Assembly: GCA_963833675.1 (NCBI GenBank)
Contig: CAWHYW010000004.1
Span: forward strand, 1-64,000
Source: DASQDN01 sp963833675
GTDB lineage: Bacteria; Acidobacteriota; Terriglobia; Bryobacterales; Bryobacteraceae
Reading direction: 5' to 3'
DNA: 64,000 bases
Positions 44,814 to 54,568 of this stretch are shown here, piece by piece. The notes below the pieces were generated by a model that saw nothing but the letters and a program-made list of their open reading frames with translations, did no database searches and was not told where the DNA came from. Position 1 is the first letter of the stretch. Every line of letters begins with the position of its first letter. Both the position numbers and the translations under genes were made by a program.

Positions 44814-47057
44814 CTAGCGCGCAGAATCCACGTTCACGTGAACAATACGATTGGCGGACGCAAGCTGCATCTGGAGACTGCCGTCGGCGAGCGTCATCCC
44901 ATCACCCGTGAAGCGTTCCGAGCCCAAGGACGCCTGTACGTCAGACAGCTTGAACTGCGGGCCTTTGGCGGTAAGTGTTAGACCAAAACCGCCGGACGCG
45001 GTGCGTACGATCTGCTCAGGCGAGAGGATCACACCACGAGCTTGAAACGTACCCTCACTACGGAAGTTGAGCAATAAATCCAACCCTGAGCCGAGGGTCT
45101 CAACTGAACCGTCGAGGTCAACCTTGCCGCTCTTCCAGGCAATATTCTGGATCCGGCCACGGAGCTTATACTGCGGTTCGCTCTTCGTTATGTCAACGAG
45201 ACCGGTTCCGCGAAATGACCCGTCTTCAAACCTTCCCTCGAGAGCAGTGAGTTGCACTGTGCCGCCATTCCAGACAACGCGAGACCGAAGCGCCCGCGCG
45301 GTCACGTCACCCGCCGTCAAAACACCGACGCGGATCAAACCCTCGGCCTTGCGATCTTCGAGCCAACTGGGGAGCGCGGCTCGTCGCAGCCGGAGCGTGC
45401 GGGCGAAGAATCCCTCATCCCGGCGCAGCGCCGGAGCGAGCAGACCTTCCACGTCCGCCATCGCAGCCGACGGAACGGTCAAATCGAACCGGTGAGGACG
45501 TGTACCTGCAGGGTCATAGGCATAGCTTCCGTAAATCTCCAGAGGCCCGATGACGGCGCGCATTTGACGAACCTTCAACGCGTCGCCATCGATATCGATG
45601 CGAGCTGTCGATATTCGCACGGGAGACGCGACGCCCGGAACTCGCGTGCTGGTGTCGCGAACATCGAAGTTCCCTTTCCATACTCCCGGCGCATCATCGT
45701 CCTGATGGTACTTGAGAGCAGCAGACCACTTGCCGCCTTGAAAGCGGCTGACGAGCGGCACAGCTGCGCGGCTCAGCAGCCGCAAGCCATGTCCGGAAAT
45801 GGTTGCGTTCAAAGCGCGGGTGGTGACGTTGTAATCCCCTTCGAGTTGCGCGCCTTGTCCTTCCTCCCCGACAAGTGCCGCCGGTGCCAGCCGGAAGGTA
45901 TCGCCTGCGATAAAAAGCGAAGCCTCGGCCAGCTTCAACTCCGGTCCATCCTGCAATTGGACCGATCCATCCGTGACTGCTAATTCGCCTTGCAATCCGG
46001 AGATCGAAGCAAATCCAATTCGCCCTACCACACGCCCATCCACCGTGATACCCTTCGGCATCGGAGCTCCAAGATCCCGGGCGACCGAGACGAGGGTAGA
46101 AGCAGAAAGCTGCGTCACCGCGGCGTCGACGGACCACTGCGGCTCTTTCATCCAGTCGGAAATAGCAAGCTGGAGTTTATTCGGAGTGTCGGTGGTCCGC
46201 AACTCGATTCGTTCGCCGAAGCAATCCACACGACCCTTATAGTTCACTGTCCAGGAGCGGTTGTGTTCGTTCATCATGTCCCAACGATGCACGTCGGAAA
46301 GGTTGAACGATCCGGTTACGCTCAGATTCGATACCGGCCCATGAACTTTGGCGCGGGAAGCAACCGTACCGTGATAGCCAAGACCAGCCCCCCGGAGAAG
46401 GGCCCCCAGCTCATTGACGGGACTCTTCTCGAGTTCCAAATCCATGTCGAGGTTACCTCCGCCGAACGTTCCGCGCGCGGTGAACAACCCGGCGGTTCGC
46501 GCCGCGCGATCCGTCCGAGCAGGCTCACCCGAGAACCGGAAGTAGAGGGCGTTACGGCCCGGGGTAACTGTAATATCTGCGCTCGCGATGTAGAACGCAG
46601 ATTTCGTGTCGCCGATCTTCAAATAAATCCGACCATCGGTGACCTGAATTTCGGGAACCGAGGTGGCTGATTTCGCATCCTGCATCAGGCGGACCACGTT
46701 CCATGCTCCGGAAACTGGTTTGACGATGTTGACGCTGGGAGACACAAAACGCAGAGTGGAGAAATCAATCTGTCTTCTCCAGAGCGAACTCAAGCCAACG
46801 CGGGCCTCGAGTTCCAGCATGTGCGCGAAGGGCTCGATTCCCATGGATGGATCTTCATAAATGATGACGTTCTCAATCGTAAATCCCGGACCGGTAAAGA
46901 GATTGAAGTGAACCGCTCCGATGTCCACCTTGCGATTCAGCCCGCGCTGCAAGCCGCTGCGAATCTGCTCGCCGTAACGGTCGGCCTGAACATATGGGGC
47001 CGCAATCCCCAACGCAAAAACCGCGAGTATTACTGCGAGAACGATGCGCTTTGTCAT
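44814..47057 (-). CDS. AsmA-family (DUF3971-like) envelope protein
   Basis: 747 aa: N-terminal anchor (IVLAVILAVFALGIAAPYVQ), then the AsmA-type N-domain (GLNRKVDIGAVHFNLFTGPGFTIENVII) and a long beta-rich groove region, ending in a second AsmA-like segment (GLTLTAKGPQFKLSDVQASLG). AsmA-like bridge proteins help move phospholipids to the outer membrane. Its ATG overlaps the mocA-like stop by 4 nt. Confidence 0.82.
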   Translation of the reverse strand: MTKRIVLAVILAVFALGIAAPYVQADRYGEQIRSGLQRGLNRKVDIGAVHFNLFTGPGFTIENVIIYEDPSMGIEPFAHMLELEARVGLSSLWRRQIDFSTLRFVSPSVNIVKPVSGAWNVVRLMQDAKSATSVPEIQVTDGRIYLKIGDTKSAFYIASADITVTPGRNALYFRFSGEPARTDRAARTAGLFTARGTFGGGNLDMDLELEKSPVNELGALLRGAGLGYHGTVASRAKVHGPVSNLSVTGSFNLSDVHRWDMMNEHNRSWTVNYKGRVDCFGERIELRTTDTPNKLQLAISDWMKEPQWSVDAAVTQLSASTLVSVARDLGAPMPKGITVDGRVVGRIGFASISGLQGELAVTDGSVQLQDGPELKLAEASLFIAGDTFRLAPAALVGEEGQGAQLEGDYNVTTRALNATISGHGLRLLSRAAVPLVSRFQGGKWSAALKYHQDDDAPGVWKGNFDVRDTSTRVPGVASPVRISTARIDIDGDALKVRQMRAVIGPLEIYGSYAYDPAGTRPHRFDLTVPSAAMADVEGLLAPALRRDEGFFARTLRLRRAALPSWLEDRKAEGLIRVGVLTAGDVTARALRSRVVWNGGTVQLTALEGRFEDGSFRGTGLVDITKSEPQYKLRGRIQNIAWKSGKVDLDGSVETLGSGLDLLLNFRSEGTFQARGVILSPEQIVRTASGGFGLTLTAKGPQFKLSDVQASLGSERFTGDGMTLADGSLQMQLASANRIVHVNVDSAR

Positions 47058-47608
47058 CGGCAACACTCCTGCAACCGCGCATAAGATGCCGGATCGTCGA
47101 TATCCTCAAGAATGCCCGGGTCGTCGACGTCCACGTAAACCGGATTGTGCGCGCGGATTACATCGCGAGCGCGGGTGTCGCAGACCAGGATCTTTCCGAC
47201 CATCTCGCGATCGAGAAGCACTGGATGTCCGCGACGACCTTCAAACCGCGGCATCGCGAATGTGCCCGAGTGTTGGAGAAGAAGTTCGACGGTTTGCCGG
47301 CTGATTGCCGGGTAGTCCACAGGCGTGAAGAAGACCGCATCGGCATCCGGAACAGCCTTGAGCCCGCAGTGCAGGGAACTCAATTGTCCAAGCTCCGGGT
47401 TTGGGTTGATGACGAATTCCGTCGGCCGTGAGATACCTGCGCGGATACGCTCCACATCGTGGCCAAGGACCACTACGATCTCGTCGCAAGAAGAGAAGGC
47501 GTCGATCAGTCCATCCGCAAACGTAACCCCGTTCAGTGATAGTAAAGCTTTCGGCGATCCCATTCGCCGAGATGCTCCGCCCGCGAGGATAATAGCGGCC
47601 GTTCTCAC
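47054..47608 (-). CDS. MobA-like NTP transferase (MocA-type molybdenum cofactor cytidylyltransferase)
   Basis: 184 aa with the nucleotidyltransferase signature LAGGASRRMGSPKALL, then SSLHCGLKAVPDADAVFFTPVDYP and GRRGHPVLL. MocA adds CMP to molybdopterin for xanthine-dehydrogenase-type enzymes. Its ATG overlaps the XdhC stop by 4 nt, and the pairing of XdhC and MocA supports this role; the molybdoenzyme itself is not in the window. Confidence 0.85.
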   Translation of the reverse strand: MRTAAIILAGGASRRMGSPKALLSLNGVTFADGLIDAFSSCDEIVVVLGHDVERIRAGISRPTEFVINPNPELGQLSSLHCGLKAVPDADAVFFTPVDYPAISRQTVELLLQHSGTFAMPRFEGRRGHPVLLDREMVGKILVCDTRARDVIRAHNPVYVDVDDPGILEDIDDPASYARLQECCR

Positions 47609-48441
47609 GTCAGATGCGCCCGCAGGCGCTCATTCAAAAATACGGATTTCGAGATTTCTTTCCAATTCGAGTCGGGGTTTCTGCGAACCGCGATCATTTC
47701 GGCAACAACGGCCACAGCAATCTCCTCCGGCGTGACCGCGCCGATCTCAAATCCCATCGGAGCAAAGACACGCTCGAAGGCGCTCGCCGGCATGTCTTCC
47801 TTCTCCAGTTCACGAATGACGTTGATGACTTTGCGCTTGCTTCCGATCATCGCGACATAGCGGGCGTTGGTTTGTACGGCCCACTTCAGGACTCGCATGT
47901 CATCCCGATGGCCCCTGGTGACGATCACTATGTACGAGGTTTCGTTTACGGCAAGCTTGGGGAAAATCGACTCGTACTCATCGGCATGAATTTCATCGGC
48001 TTCCGGAAAGCGATCTCGATTGGCGAACATCTCGCGATCGTCAATGACGATCGTTCGGAAGCCGGCCAGGTCGGCAACCTTCGACAGACTCTTCGAGATG
48101 TGGCCCGCGCCAAAGATGTAGGCAGCTGGCTGAGGAATAACCGGTTCGACAAAGACGTCCAATTGGCCTCCGCAAATAAGACCGTTATCGTAAGCGGCAT
48201 CCTGACCGAGACTGAAGTTCATGTGCCGCGGCTTCTCGGTTGCGATCACCTCCCGCGCCGCATTCCAGACCTCAGCTTCCACGCAGCCGCCGCCGATCGT
48301 CCCCACCATCGATCCGTCCTCGCGGACCAACAGCTTGGCGCTCTCGAAGCTCGGGATCGAACCGCGCACCTGCACGATCGTAGCAAGCGCGCACTTCTGC
48401 CCTTTTCTGCCAAGTCGAACGATTTCTTCGAAGATATCCAT
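47605..48441 (-). CDS. XdhC/CoxF-family molybdoenzyme maturation protein
   Basis: 278 aa from ATG 48441. N-terminal XdhC_CoxI domain (CALATIVQVRGSIPSFESAK, GTIGGGCVEAEVW) and C-terminal Rossmann domain (AAYIFGAGHISKSLSKVADL, IVIVTRGHRDDM, YVAMIGSKRK). XdhC binds sulfurated Mo cofactor and inserts it into molybdenum hydroxylases. A longer in-frame extension upstream lies inside the oxidoreductase gene and is rejected. Confidence 0.9.
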   Translation of the reverse strand: MDIFEEIVRLGRKGQKCALATIVQVRGSIPSFESAKLLVREDGSMVGTIGGGCVEAEVWNAAREVIATEKPRHMNFSLGQDAAYDNGLICGGQLDVFVEPVIPQPAAYIFGAGHISKSLSKVADLAGFRTIVIDDREMFANRDRFPEADEIHADEYESIFPKLAVNETSYIVIVTRGHRDDMRVLKWAVQTNARYVAMIGSKRKVINVIRELEKEDMPASAFERVFAPMGFEIGAVTPEEIAVAVVAEMIAVRRNPDSNWKEISKSVFLNERLRAHLT

Positions 48442-48454
48442 AGCTCGCCCACGC

Positions 48455-49783
48455 TTAGACGAAGCGATATTTCTCGGTTTTTTCGTCCCAGAGAATTCGC
48501 TTACCCTGCTTGAAGGACAAAGTAGCCATGTGGCCCGGGATCGCCGCGATTTGACCAGCGCGCGCCGGAGCGATATTTTTGGTCTTCCCAAGCACGGCAT
48601 CGAGGAAATTACGCACGTGATCCGCGGTTGCGTCCGGCTGGTTGAAATCCTTGATGTTGTTGAGGTGGATCTCAGCGGTCTGCTTCGAAAAGGGCTTTGC
48701 ACCTTTGATAAATTTGGGCTGAGAGTAGAAGTGCAAATTCTGGCGGTCCATGACTTCGATGGTGCCCTTCTGCCCCATGAACTGTTCGCCGTATCCATAC
48801 TGATCGTTGCCGAAGAAACAGGAGTAGTTCAGATGGAAGCGATCGGGATACTCGTAGATCGCGCTCAGCGTATCGGGCACTTCGCGATCATCCTGAAAAC
48901 CCGTTTTGGTCCATTGGTAGATGCCGCCGGATGCCATGCAGGAATTGGGAACGGTCTTTCCAACAACGAAATTGCTGATGTCGGTCTGATGTACCAGCAG
49001 ATCAGTGGAAATGCCGCCTGAGTAATCCCAATAATTGCGCCACTGGAAATAGCGATTCTTATCAAACGGGATACTCTTGTGCTCCGCGGTTTCGAGGAAG
49101 CGCTTCCAATCCGTATTCTGCGGACTTGCGTCGGGCGGAATGATGTATCGCCAAGCGGCGGGAACCCCCGTCGCCGGATCCTGTGTCGGATCGAAGTTGC
49201 GGTACCAGAAGGCGCGCACATAGTGGCACTCGCCGATAAGTCCGTCTTCGGCCATTTTCTTGGCCTGGATGTACAGCTTGTTTGAGCGGTTCTGCGTACC
49301 GACCTGTACGATGCGATTCGTCTTCTCCGAGAGCTTCACGATCTCGGCGCCTTCTTCGATGGTGTGACCGATCGGCTTCTCGAGGTAAATATGCTTGTTG
49401 GCCTTGAGGGCTGCCATCGCCATCGCGTAGTGAAGGTGCTCGGGAGAAGCAATAAAGACGACATCGACATTCGGATCGGCAAGCACTTCACGGTAGTCGA
49501 CATATGTTTTTGGCGTCGTCTTTTCTTCCGTCTGTACGATGTCCTTGCCCTTGGCGAGGTTACCTTGATAGGTATCGCACACTGCGACCACGTTAACCAG
49601 GTCCTTGCTGGACAAATACATCTGCTTCATCACATGCTGGCCGCGGGCGCCGGTGGCAATCCAGCCGACGCGCAATCGATTATTCTGGCCAAGAACCGGC
49701 AGAACTCCCGGCGCGGCAATCGCGGCCGCAGCGGCGGTTTTCTTTAGGATCTCCCGGCGGGAAATGTCTTTCATTCGGGTCAA
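48455..49783 (-). CDS. Tat-exported Gfo/Idh/MocA-family oxidoreductase
   Basis: 442 aa. Twin-arginine leader (SRREILKKTAAAAAIAAPG), NAD(P)-binding Rossmann domain (RVGWIATGARGQ) with the EKPIGHT motif supplying the catalytic-type Lys, and a C-terminal substrate domain. Secreted members are abundant in Acidobacteria and Planctomycetes and act on sugars. Met4 at 49774 is an alternative start. First gene of the leftward run that continues through XdhC (13-nt gap). Confidence 0.9.
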   Translation of the reverse strand: MTRMKDISRREILKKTAAAAAIAAPGVLPVLGQNNRLRVGWIATGARGQHVMKQMYLSSKDLVNVVAVCDTYQGNLAKGKDIVQTEEKTTPKTYVDYREVLADPNVDVVFIASPEHLHYAMAMAALKANKHIYLEKPIGHTIEEGAEIVKLSEKTNRIVQVGTQNRSNKLYIQAKKMAEDGLIGECHYVRAFWYRNFDPTQDPATGVPAAWRYIIPPDASPQNTDWKRFLETAEHKSIPFDKNRYFQWRNYWDYSGGISTDLLVHQTDISNFVVGKTVPNSCMASGGIYQWTKTGFQDDREVPDTLSAIYEYPDRFHLNYSCFFGNDQYGYGEQFMGQKGTIEVMDRQNLHFYSQPKFIKGAKPFSKQTAEIHLNNIKDFNQPDATADHVRNFLDAVLGKTKNIAPARAGQIAAIPGHMATLSFKQGKRILWDEKTEKYRFV

Positions 49784-49866
49784 GTCTCCTCAGAGAGCGG
49801 ATCACTTTCAGGATAACAGTGACGAAGGATACGCGGCCCTTCGCGCGTTCTGATAAGAATAGAGCC

Positions 49867-50994
49867 ATGATACGAGCCGTCCTCGCGCTCGCAGCGATGG
49901 CGTTATCCGCGGCAGCGCAACAGCCGCCGCGCCTCCGCTCGCCGGAGGTGCACGCTGATCATCGGGTAACTTTCCGCTATCGCGCGCCCAACGCAAAGGA
50001 AGTCCTTCTCTCGATCGAAGGCGCAAAAAATGTCGCCATGCAGAAAGACGACCAGGGAGTGTGGTCTGTTACGACAGAACCGCTCGCGCCGGATCTCTAC
50101 GGCTATTCGTTCCGTGTTGATGGCGTCAGAGTGATCGACCCCGTCAATCCGCAGATCCAGGTCAATTTGCTGGATACGGACAGCATGGTCAGCGTTCCTG
50201 GGACTGCGGCTATGGACTGGGAATATTCGAACGCGCCGCGCGGAGAACTTCATCATCACTTCTATGCTTCGCGTGTGGTCGGCGACAATCGCGACTTTTA
50301 TGTCTATACTCCTGCAGAATACGATTCTTCGGGCAAGAAGAAGTACCCGGTTCTTTATCTACTTCACGGTTTTAGCGATGACGCGAGCGGCTGGTCGGCA
50401 GTCGGTCGGGCGCATGTGATCATGGACAATCTCATTGCCCGAGGCAAAGCAAAACCGATGCTTGTTGTAATGCCGCTGGGTTATGGGGCGCCCGAAGTCC
50501 TCAATCGCGATTCATCGGCGCCACGTGATCAAGACTTGAGCGAACGCAACATGACCAAATTTCGTGAGGCGCTCTTCACGGAAGTGATACCGGAAGTGGA
50601 GAGGAAGTACCGCGTCATCGCGGATCGCAACTCGCGGGCGATTGCAGGATTGTCCATGGGCGGCGCGGAGGCTTTGTTTACCGGTCTCAACGCGATTGAC
50701 AAATTCGCCTGGATCGGGTCCTTCAGCGCAGGTGGAATCAACGAGAATTACGCAGCTGCATTTCCAGCATTAGACGAAAAGGCAAACAAACAGTTAAAGC
50801 TGTTGTGGATCGCATGCGGAACCGAGGACCGGTTAATCGGCGATAATCGCAAATTTCTCGAGTGGCTCGATTCGAAAAACATCCATTACACAAAAGTAGA
50901 AACGCCTGGAGGGCACACCTGGATGCTATGGCGCAGGAATCTCGCCGCCTTGGCCCCATTGCTGTTCCAAGATCCGCTGCGATCGGCAAGATGA
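49867..50994 (+). CDS. Exported esterase with N-terminal E-set domain (Fes/esterase D type)
   Basis: 375 aa from ATG 49867. Signal peptide (AVLALAAMALSAAAQ), CBM48-like E-set domain (about 25-110, VTFRYRAPNAKEVLLSIEG), then an alpha/beta hydrolase: YPVLYLLHGFSDDASGW, nucleophile Ser in GLSMGGAEA, Asp in CGTEDRL, His in GGHTWMLW. Similar proteins are called enterochelin esterase-like or feruloyl/acetylxylan esterases; substrate unknown. Divergent from the Gfo/Idh gene. Confidence 0.87.
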   Translation: MIRAVLALAAMALSAAAQQPPRLRSPEVHADHRVTFRYRAPNAKEVLLSIEGAKNVAMQKDDQGVWSVTTEPLAPDLYGYSFRVDGVRVIDPVNPQIQVNLLDTDSMVSVPGTAAMDWEYSNAPRGELHHHFYASRVVGDNRDFYVYTPAEYDSSGKKKYPVLYLLHGFSDDASGWSAVGRAHVIMDNLIARGKAKPMLVVMPLGYGAPEVLNRDSSAPRDQDLSERNMTKFREALFTEVIPEVERKYRVIADRNSRAIAGLSMGGAEALFTGLNAIDKFAWIGSFSAGGINENYAAAFPALDEKANKQLKLLWIACGTEDRLIGDNRKFLEWLDSKNIHYTKVETPGGHTWMLWRRNLAALAPLLFQDPLRSAR

Positions 50995-51053
50995 ATGATT
51001 AGAAACGCTACTGAGCACCCGGCTGTACTAATGTAGGAAGGGTATTCCGAGAT

Positions 51054-51875
51054 TTGCGGAACTTAAAAGATAAAGGCGTACTCATCACCGGCGCCGGCCG
51101 GGGAATTGGGAAACGGCTCGCAATCGGTTTCGCCAACCTGGGAGCGCGCGTTGCTCTGATTGCGCGCAGCAAAGCCGAACTGGACCTTGCCAACCTCGAG
51201 ATCGAACACGGTGGCGGTGTTTCGCTCCGCATTCGCGCCGATGTTCGGGATTTCGAGCAGATGGCCGCCGCAGTGGATCGCATGCGGACGCACTACGGCC
51301 GCTTGGATGTCCTCATCTGCGCGGCAGCACTGCAAGGGCCTATCGGGCCTCTGCTAGAAACTCCCGCGAAAGCATGGGCCGAGACGATCGAGACCAATCT
51401 GATGGGCGTAGTCAATTCGGTCCGGACGGTTCTCCCACACATGCTGGAACGTCGATCGGGCAAAATCATCGTCCTGGGTGGACGCGGCGCCACCGATCCA
51501 AGGCCCTTCTTCTCTGCGTATGCAGCCTCAAAGGCCTCCGTGGCAAGGTTCGTCGAAACGATCGCGGAGGAAATCCGCGATCACAACGTTCAAATCAATG
51601 TGATGAGCCCGGGCCGAACTTATACGCACATGACGGATGAAATCCTTCGCGCCGGGGACAAGGCGGGAGCGAAGGAACATGACGAAGCGGTTTCGGTTCG
51701 GATCACCGGCGGTATGGCGCCTGACAAACAGATTGAGCTCGCCGCTTTTCTGGCATCGGAAGAGTCCAATCACGTAAGCGGCAAATTCATTCATGTGAAC
51801 GACGACTGGCGGAGACTGGAGCACGCCAGCGCGGGACGTGAACTGTACACGCTGCGACGAGTCCTCAAGGGCTAG
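51054..51875 (+). CDS. Short-chain dehydrogenase/reductase
   Basis: 273 aa Rossmann enzyme: cofactor motif TGAGRGIGKRLA, LICAAAL, and active-site Tyr/Lys in YAASKAS; the usual catalytic Ser position reads GGRGAT, which is unusual. NMSPG-type loop (INVMSPGRTYTHM) is present. TTG start follows GGAAGGG about 10 nt upstream. Substrate unknown. Confidence 0.87.
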   Translation: MRNLKDKGVLITGAGRGIGKRLAIGFANLGARVALIARSKAELDLANLEIEHGGGVSLRIRADVRDFEQMAAAVDRMRTHYGRLDVLICAAALQGPIGPLLETPAKAWAETIETNLMGVVNSVRTVLPHMLERRSGKIIVLGGRGATDPRPFFSAYAASKASVARFVETIAEEIRDHNVQINVMSPGRTYTHMTDEILRAGDKAGAKEHDEAVSVRITGGMAPDKQIELAAFLASEESNHVSGKFIHVNDDWRRLEHASAGRELYTLRRVLKG

Positions 51876-51922
51876 CGTTCCTCTGCGGAAGGGTATCCTA
51901 CGGAGATGTTGCGGAGAGACGC

Positions 51923-53485
51923 ATGAAGCTTGGCATCGACTTCGGCACAACGCGCATAGTGGTCGCAGCCGTCGATCGCGGCAACTATCCCGTCCTCGCG
52001 TTCGAAGATGCCGAAGGAGCCGCGCGCGAGTGGATCCCTCCCGTAGTTGCGTCGCGTGAAGGAGAACGCCGATATGGTTGGGACGCGTGGGCGCTGCAGT
52101 CCGAACCGGGTTGGACCTTGATACGGTCTCTCAAGCGCGTACTCGAGGACGCAGGCCCTTACACAACAGTGAACATCGACGACTCTGCAATTCCGATCCT
52201 GCAACTGCTGGAAGAGATGGCGTCGTACCTGAAGCGGGCCGTGAGGGAGAAGTCGAATTTACCGGTTCGGAATCGGGAGCCGCTGGAAGTGATGTTGGGC
52301 GTACCGGCAAATGCCAACAGCAATCAGCGATTCCTGACGGTAGAGCCTTTTCAGCGCGCCGGCTTCGAGGTGCTCGGCTTGCTGAATGAGCCTTCGGCGG
52401 CGAGCATCGAGTATGGTCACCGGAACCGTTCGGCGTCAAATAATGAGTTCGTCCTGGTGTACGATCTTGGCGGCGGAACATTCGACGCGTCGTTAGTGCG
52501 CATCGAAAGCCCAATTCATTCCGTAATCGCGAGCGAAGGCGTGCCAGACGTGGGCGGCGATGACTTCGATATCGTGCTGTCGGAAATGGCGCTTGAAAGC
52601 GAGGGATTGAATGCCGATGCGCTAACCCAGGCCGAACTGTTTCGACTGCACGAGGAGTGCCGCAACCGTAAAGAATCGCTGCACCCGAATACGCGGCGTA
52701 TCGTTGTCGATCTCGCAATCGTTCGTGACAAGTGGCCGGAGGTAACAATTCCCGCAGCCGAGTATTACGAGCGCTGCCGTCCGTTGATTCAGCGGACGGT
52801 AGAGGCCACTGAAAGGCTGTCTGCGGCGCACGAACGACTGGATGCTCTCTATGTTACGGGTGGCGGGAGCGAACTGCCGATGGTCGCGCGTATGCTGAAG
52901 GAGGTTTTCGGACGGCGCGTAAGACGATCCGCATACACGCGGTCTGCCACTGCTATTGGATTGGCAATTCAGGCAGACACTTCCGCGGGCTATGTGCTCC
53001 ATGAAAATTTCACACGCCATTTCGGCGTATGGCGCGAATCGGAGAATGGTCAGATTGTCACTTTCGATCCGCTCTTTCCCAAGGGCACTCCACTTCCGAC
53101 TGCCGGAGAACCGCCGTTAACTGTGGTTCGCTCCTACTGTCCCGTACACAACATCGGGCATTTCCGCTATCTCGAGTGCAGCCATATTGCGGCGAGCGGG
53201 CAGCCCGCAGGAGACATTGCTGTTTGGGATGAAGTGATGTTTCCGCTCGATCCGGCCCTTTCAGAACGGGAGTCATTGACCGAACTCACGGTCGGACTCT
53301 GTCCAAAGGCGCAAGAGCAACAGATCGAGGAGCGGTACTCCTGCGATGCCTCAGGAAGCGTGCAGGCAAAGATTTTGAACCTGACATCCGGGTATGCGCG
53401 GACTTATCGGCTGGGGCGGTGGTCTGCTAAGACCGCGCCCGTTACACCCGGACGCAAGCGAAAAATCAAAGTGGAAGAACGTTAA
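51923..53485 (+). CDS. Hsp70-like (DnaK-family) ATPase with atypical C-terminus
   Basis: 520 aa. Nucleotide-binding domain: phosphate-1 GIDFGTTRIVVA, phosphate-2 VYDLGGGTFDASLV, adenosine motif LYVTGGGSELPMVARML. The C-terminal about 150 residues are only partly like a substrate-binding domain (LTELTVGLCPKAQEQQ) and lack the helical lid, so it is a divergent Hsp70 rather than DnaK. Its stop is directly followed by the ATG of the cation exchanger gene. Confidence 0.87.
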   Translation: MKLGIDFGTTRIVVAAVDRGNYPVLAFEDAEGAAREWIPPVVASREGERRYGWDAWALQSEPGWTLIRSLKRVLEDAGPYTTVNIDDSAIPILQLLEEMASYLKRAVREKSNLPVRNREPLEVMLGVPANANSNQRFLTVEPFQRAGFEVLGLLNEPSAASIEYGHRNRSASNNEFVLVYDLGGGTFDASLVRIESPIHSVIASEGVPDVGGDDFDIVLSEMALESEGLNADALTQAELFRLHEECRNRKESLHPNTRRIVVDLAIVRDKWPEVTIPAAEYYERCRPLIQRTVEATERLSAAHERLDALYVTGGGSELPMVARMLKEVFGRRVRRSAYTRSATAIGLAIQADTSAGYVLHENFTRHFGVWRESENGQIVTFDPLFPKGTPLPTAGEPPLTVVRSYCPVHNIGHFRYLECSHIAASGQPAGDIAVWDEVMFPLDPALSERESLTELTVGLCPKAQEQQIEERYSCDASGSVQAKILNLTSGYARTYRLGRWSAKTAPVTPGRKRKIKVEER

Positions 53486-54568
53486 ATGCTGAACTGGCTG
53501 CTGGTATTCGTACCGATCGCGGCCGGGTTGCACTATCTTCGCCCGGATTCGCACACGCTGATCTTTATTACTGCCGCGCTGGCGATTGTGCCGCTCGCGG
53601 GATGGCTGGGACGCGCGACCGAGCACATCGCCGGAAGAACCAGCGAGGGAGTCGGAGGCTTGCTGAACGCCACCTTCGGCAACGCTGCGGAAATGATCAT
53701 TGCGATTGTGGCGATGCAGCGCGGCCTACACGGCGTGGTGAAAGCTTCGCTGACAGGTTCCATTATCGGCAACATCCTGCTTGTCATGGGCGCCTCAGCC
53801 GTTGCAGGCGGCTTGAAGTACAAAACACAGGAGTTCAATGCCACCGGAGCGCGGGTCCAAGCCACAATGTTGACCTTGGCTGCGGTCGCGCTGGTTTTAC
53901 CGGCAGCATTTCATTTTCTGAGCGGGCCGGCGGGAATCGTGAAAGAGTACGACCTCAGCTTCGATATTTCGATCGTGCTCCTGCTGACGTACGCGCTTAG
54001 TCTGCTGTTCACACTACACACACACAAGCAGTTGTTCGCGGGCCATGTCTCCGAGGCGGCGGAAGAGAATCATGCCGCATGGCCGATGGCGAAATCACTG
54101 GGAGTGCTGGGCGTCTCGACGGCGCTGATCGCCTGGATGAGCGAGTTATTGGTAGCCTCTGTCGAGATTGCGGCGCACGAGTTTGGGATGTCGACGATTT
54201 TCGTCGGTGTCATCGTAGTTGCAATCGTCGGCAATGCGGCCGAGCATAGCACCGCGGTAACTGTAGCGATGAAGAATCGAATGGATCTCTCCCTGAGCAT
54301 CGCAATCGGCAGCAGCATCCAGATTGCGCTTTTCGTGGCCCCCGTATTGGTGCTATTGAGCTACGCGATCGGGCCGCGGCCCATGGACTTGGTATTTACC
54401 TCGGCGGAGGTGCTTGCCATTGTCTTATCCGTGGCCATCGCAAGCCAGACAGCAGGCGACGGTGAATCGAACTGGCTTGAAGGAGTTCAGCTTCTGGCTG
54501 TGTATATTATTTTGGGAATCGTTTTTTACTTCCTGCCCGAAACCTCTCCGACCGGAGGCGTTCATTAG
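53486..54568 (+). CDS. Calcium/proton exchanger (Cax, CaCA superfamily)
   Basis: 360 aa with about eleven TM helices and the two inverted-repeat signature motifs GNAAEMIIAIVA and GNAAEHSTAVTVA carrying the ion-binding Glu residues. Exports Ca2+ in exchange for H+. ATG abuts the stop of the Hsp70-like gene and its own stop abuts the next ATG, so the three genes are translationally coupled. Confidence 0.93.
   Translation: MLNWLLVFVPIAAGLHYLRPDSHTLIFITAALAIVPLAGWLGRATEHIAGRTSEGVGGLLNATFGNAAEMIIAIVAMQRGLHGVVKASLTGSIIGNILLVMGASAVAGGLKYKTQEFNATGARVQATMLTLAAVALVLPAAFHFLSGPAGIVKEYDLSFDISIVLLLTYALSLLFTLHTHKQLFAGHVSEAAEENHAAWPMAKSLGVLGVSTALIAWMSELLVASVEIAAHEFGMSTIFVGVIVVAIVGNAAEHSTAVTVAMKNRMDLSLSIAIGSSIQIALFVAPVLVLLSYAIGPRPMDLVFTSAEVLAIVLSVAIASQTAGDGESNWLEGVQLLAVYIILGIVFYFLPETSPTGGVH

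Noticed and set aside
48442..48798. N-terminal extension of the XdhC protein
   Set aside because: It lies within the oxidoreductase gene in another frame and is Ser/Arg-rich shadow sequence.
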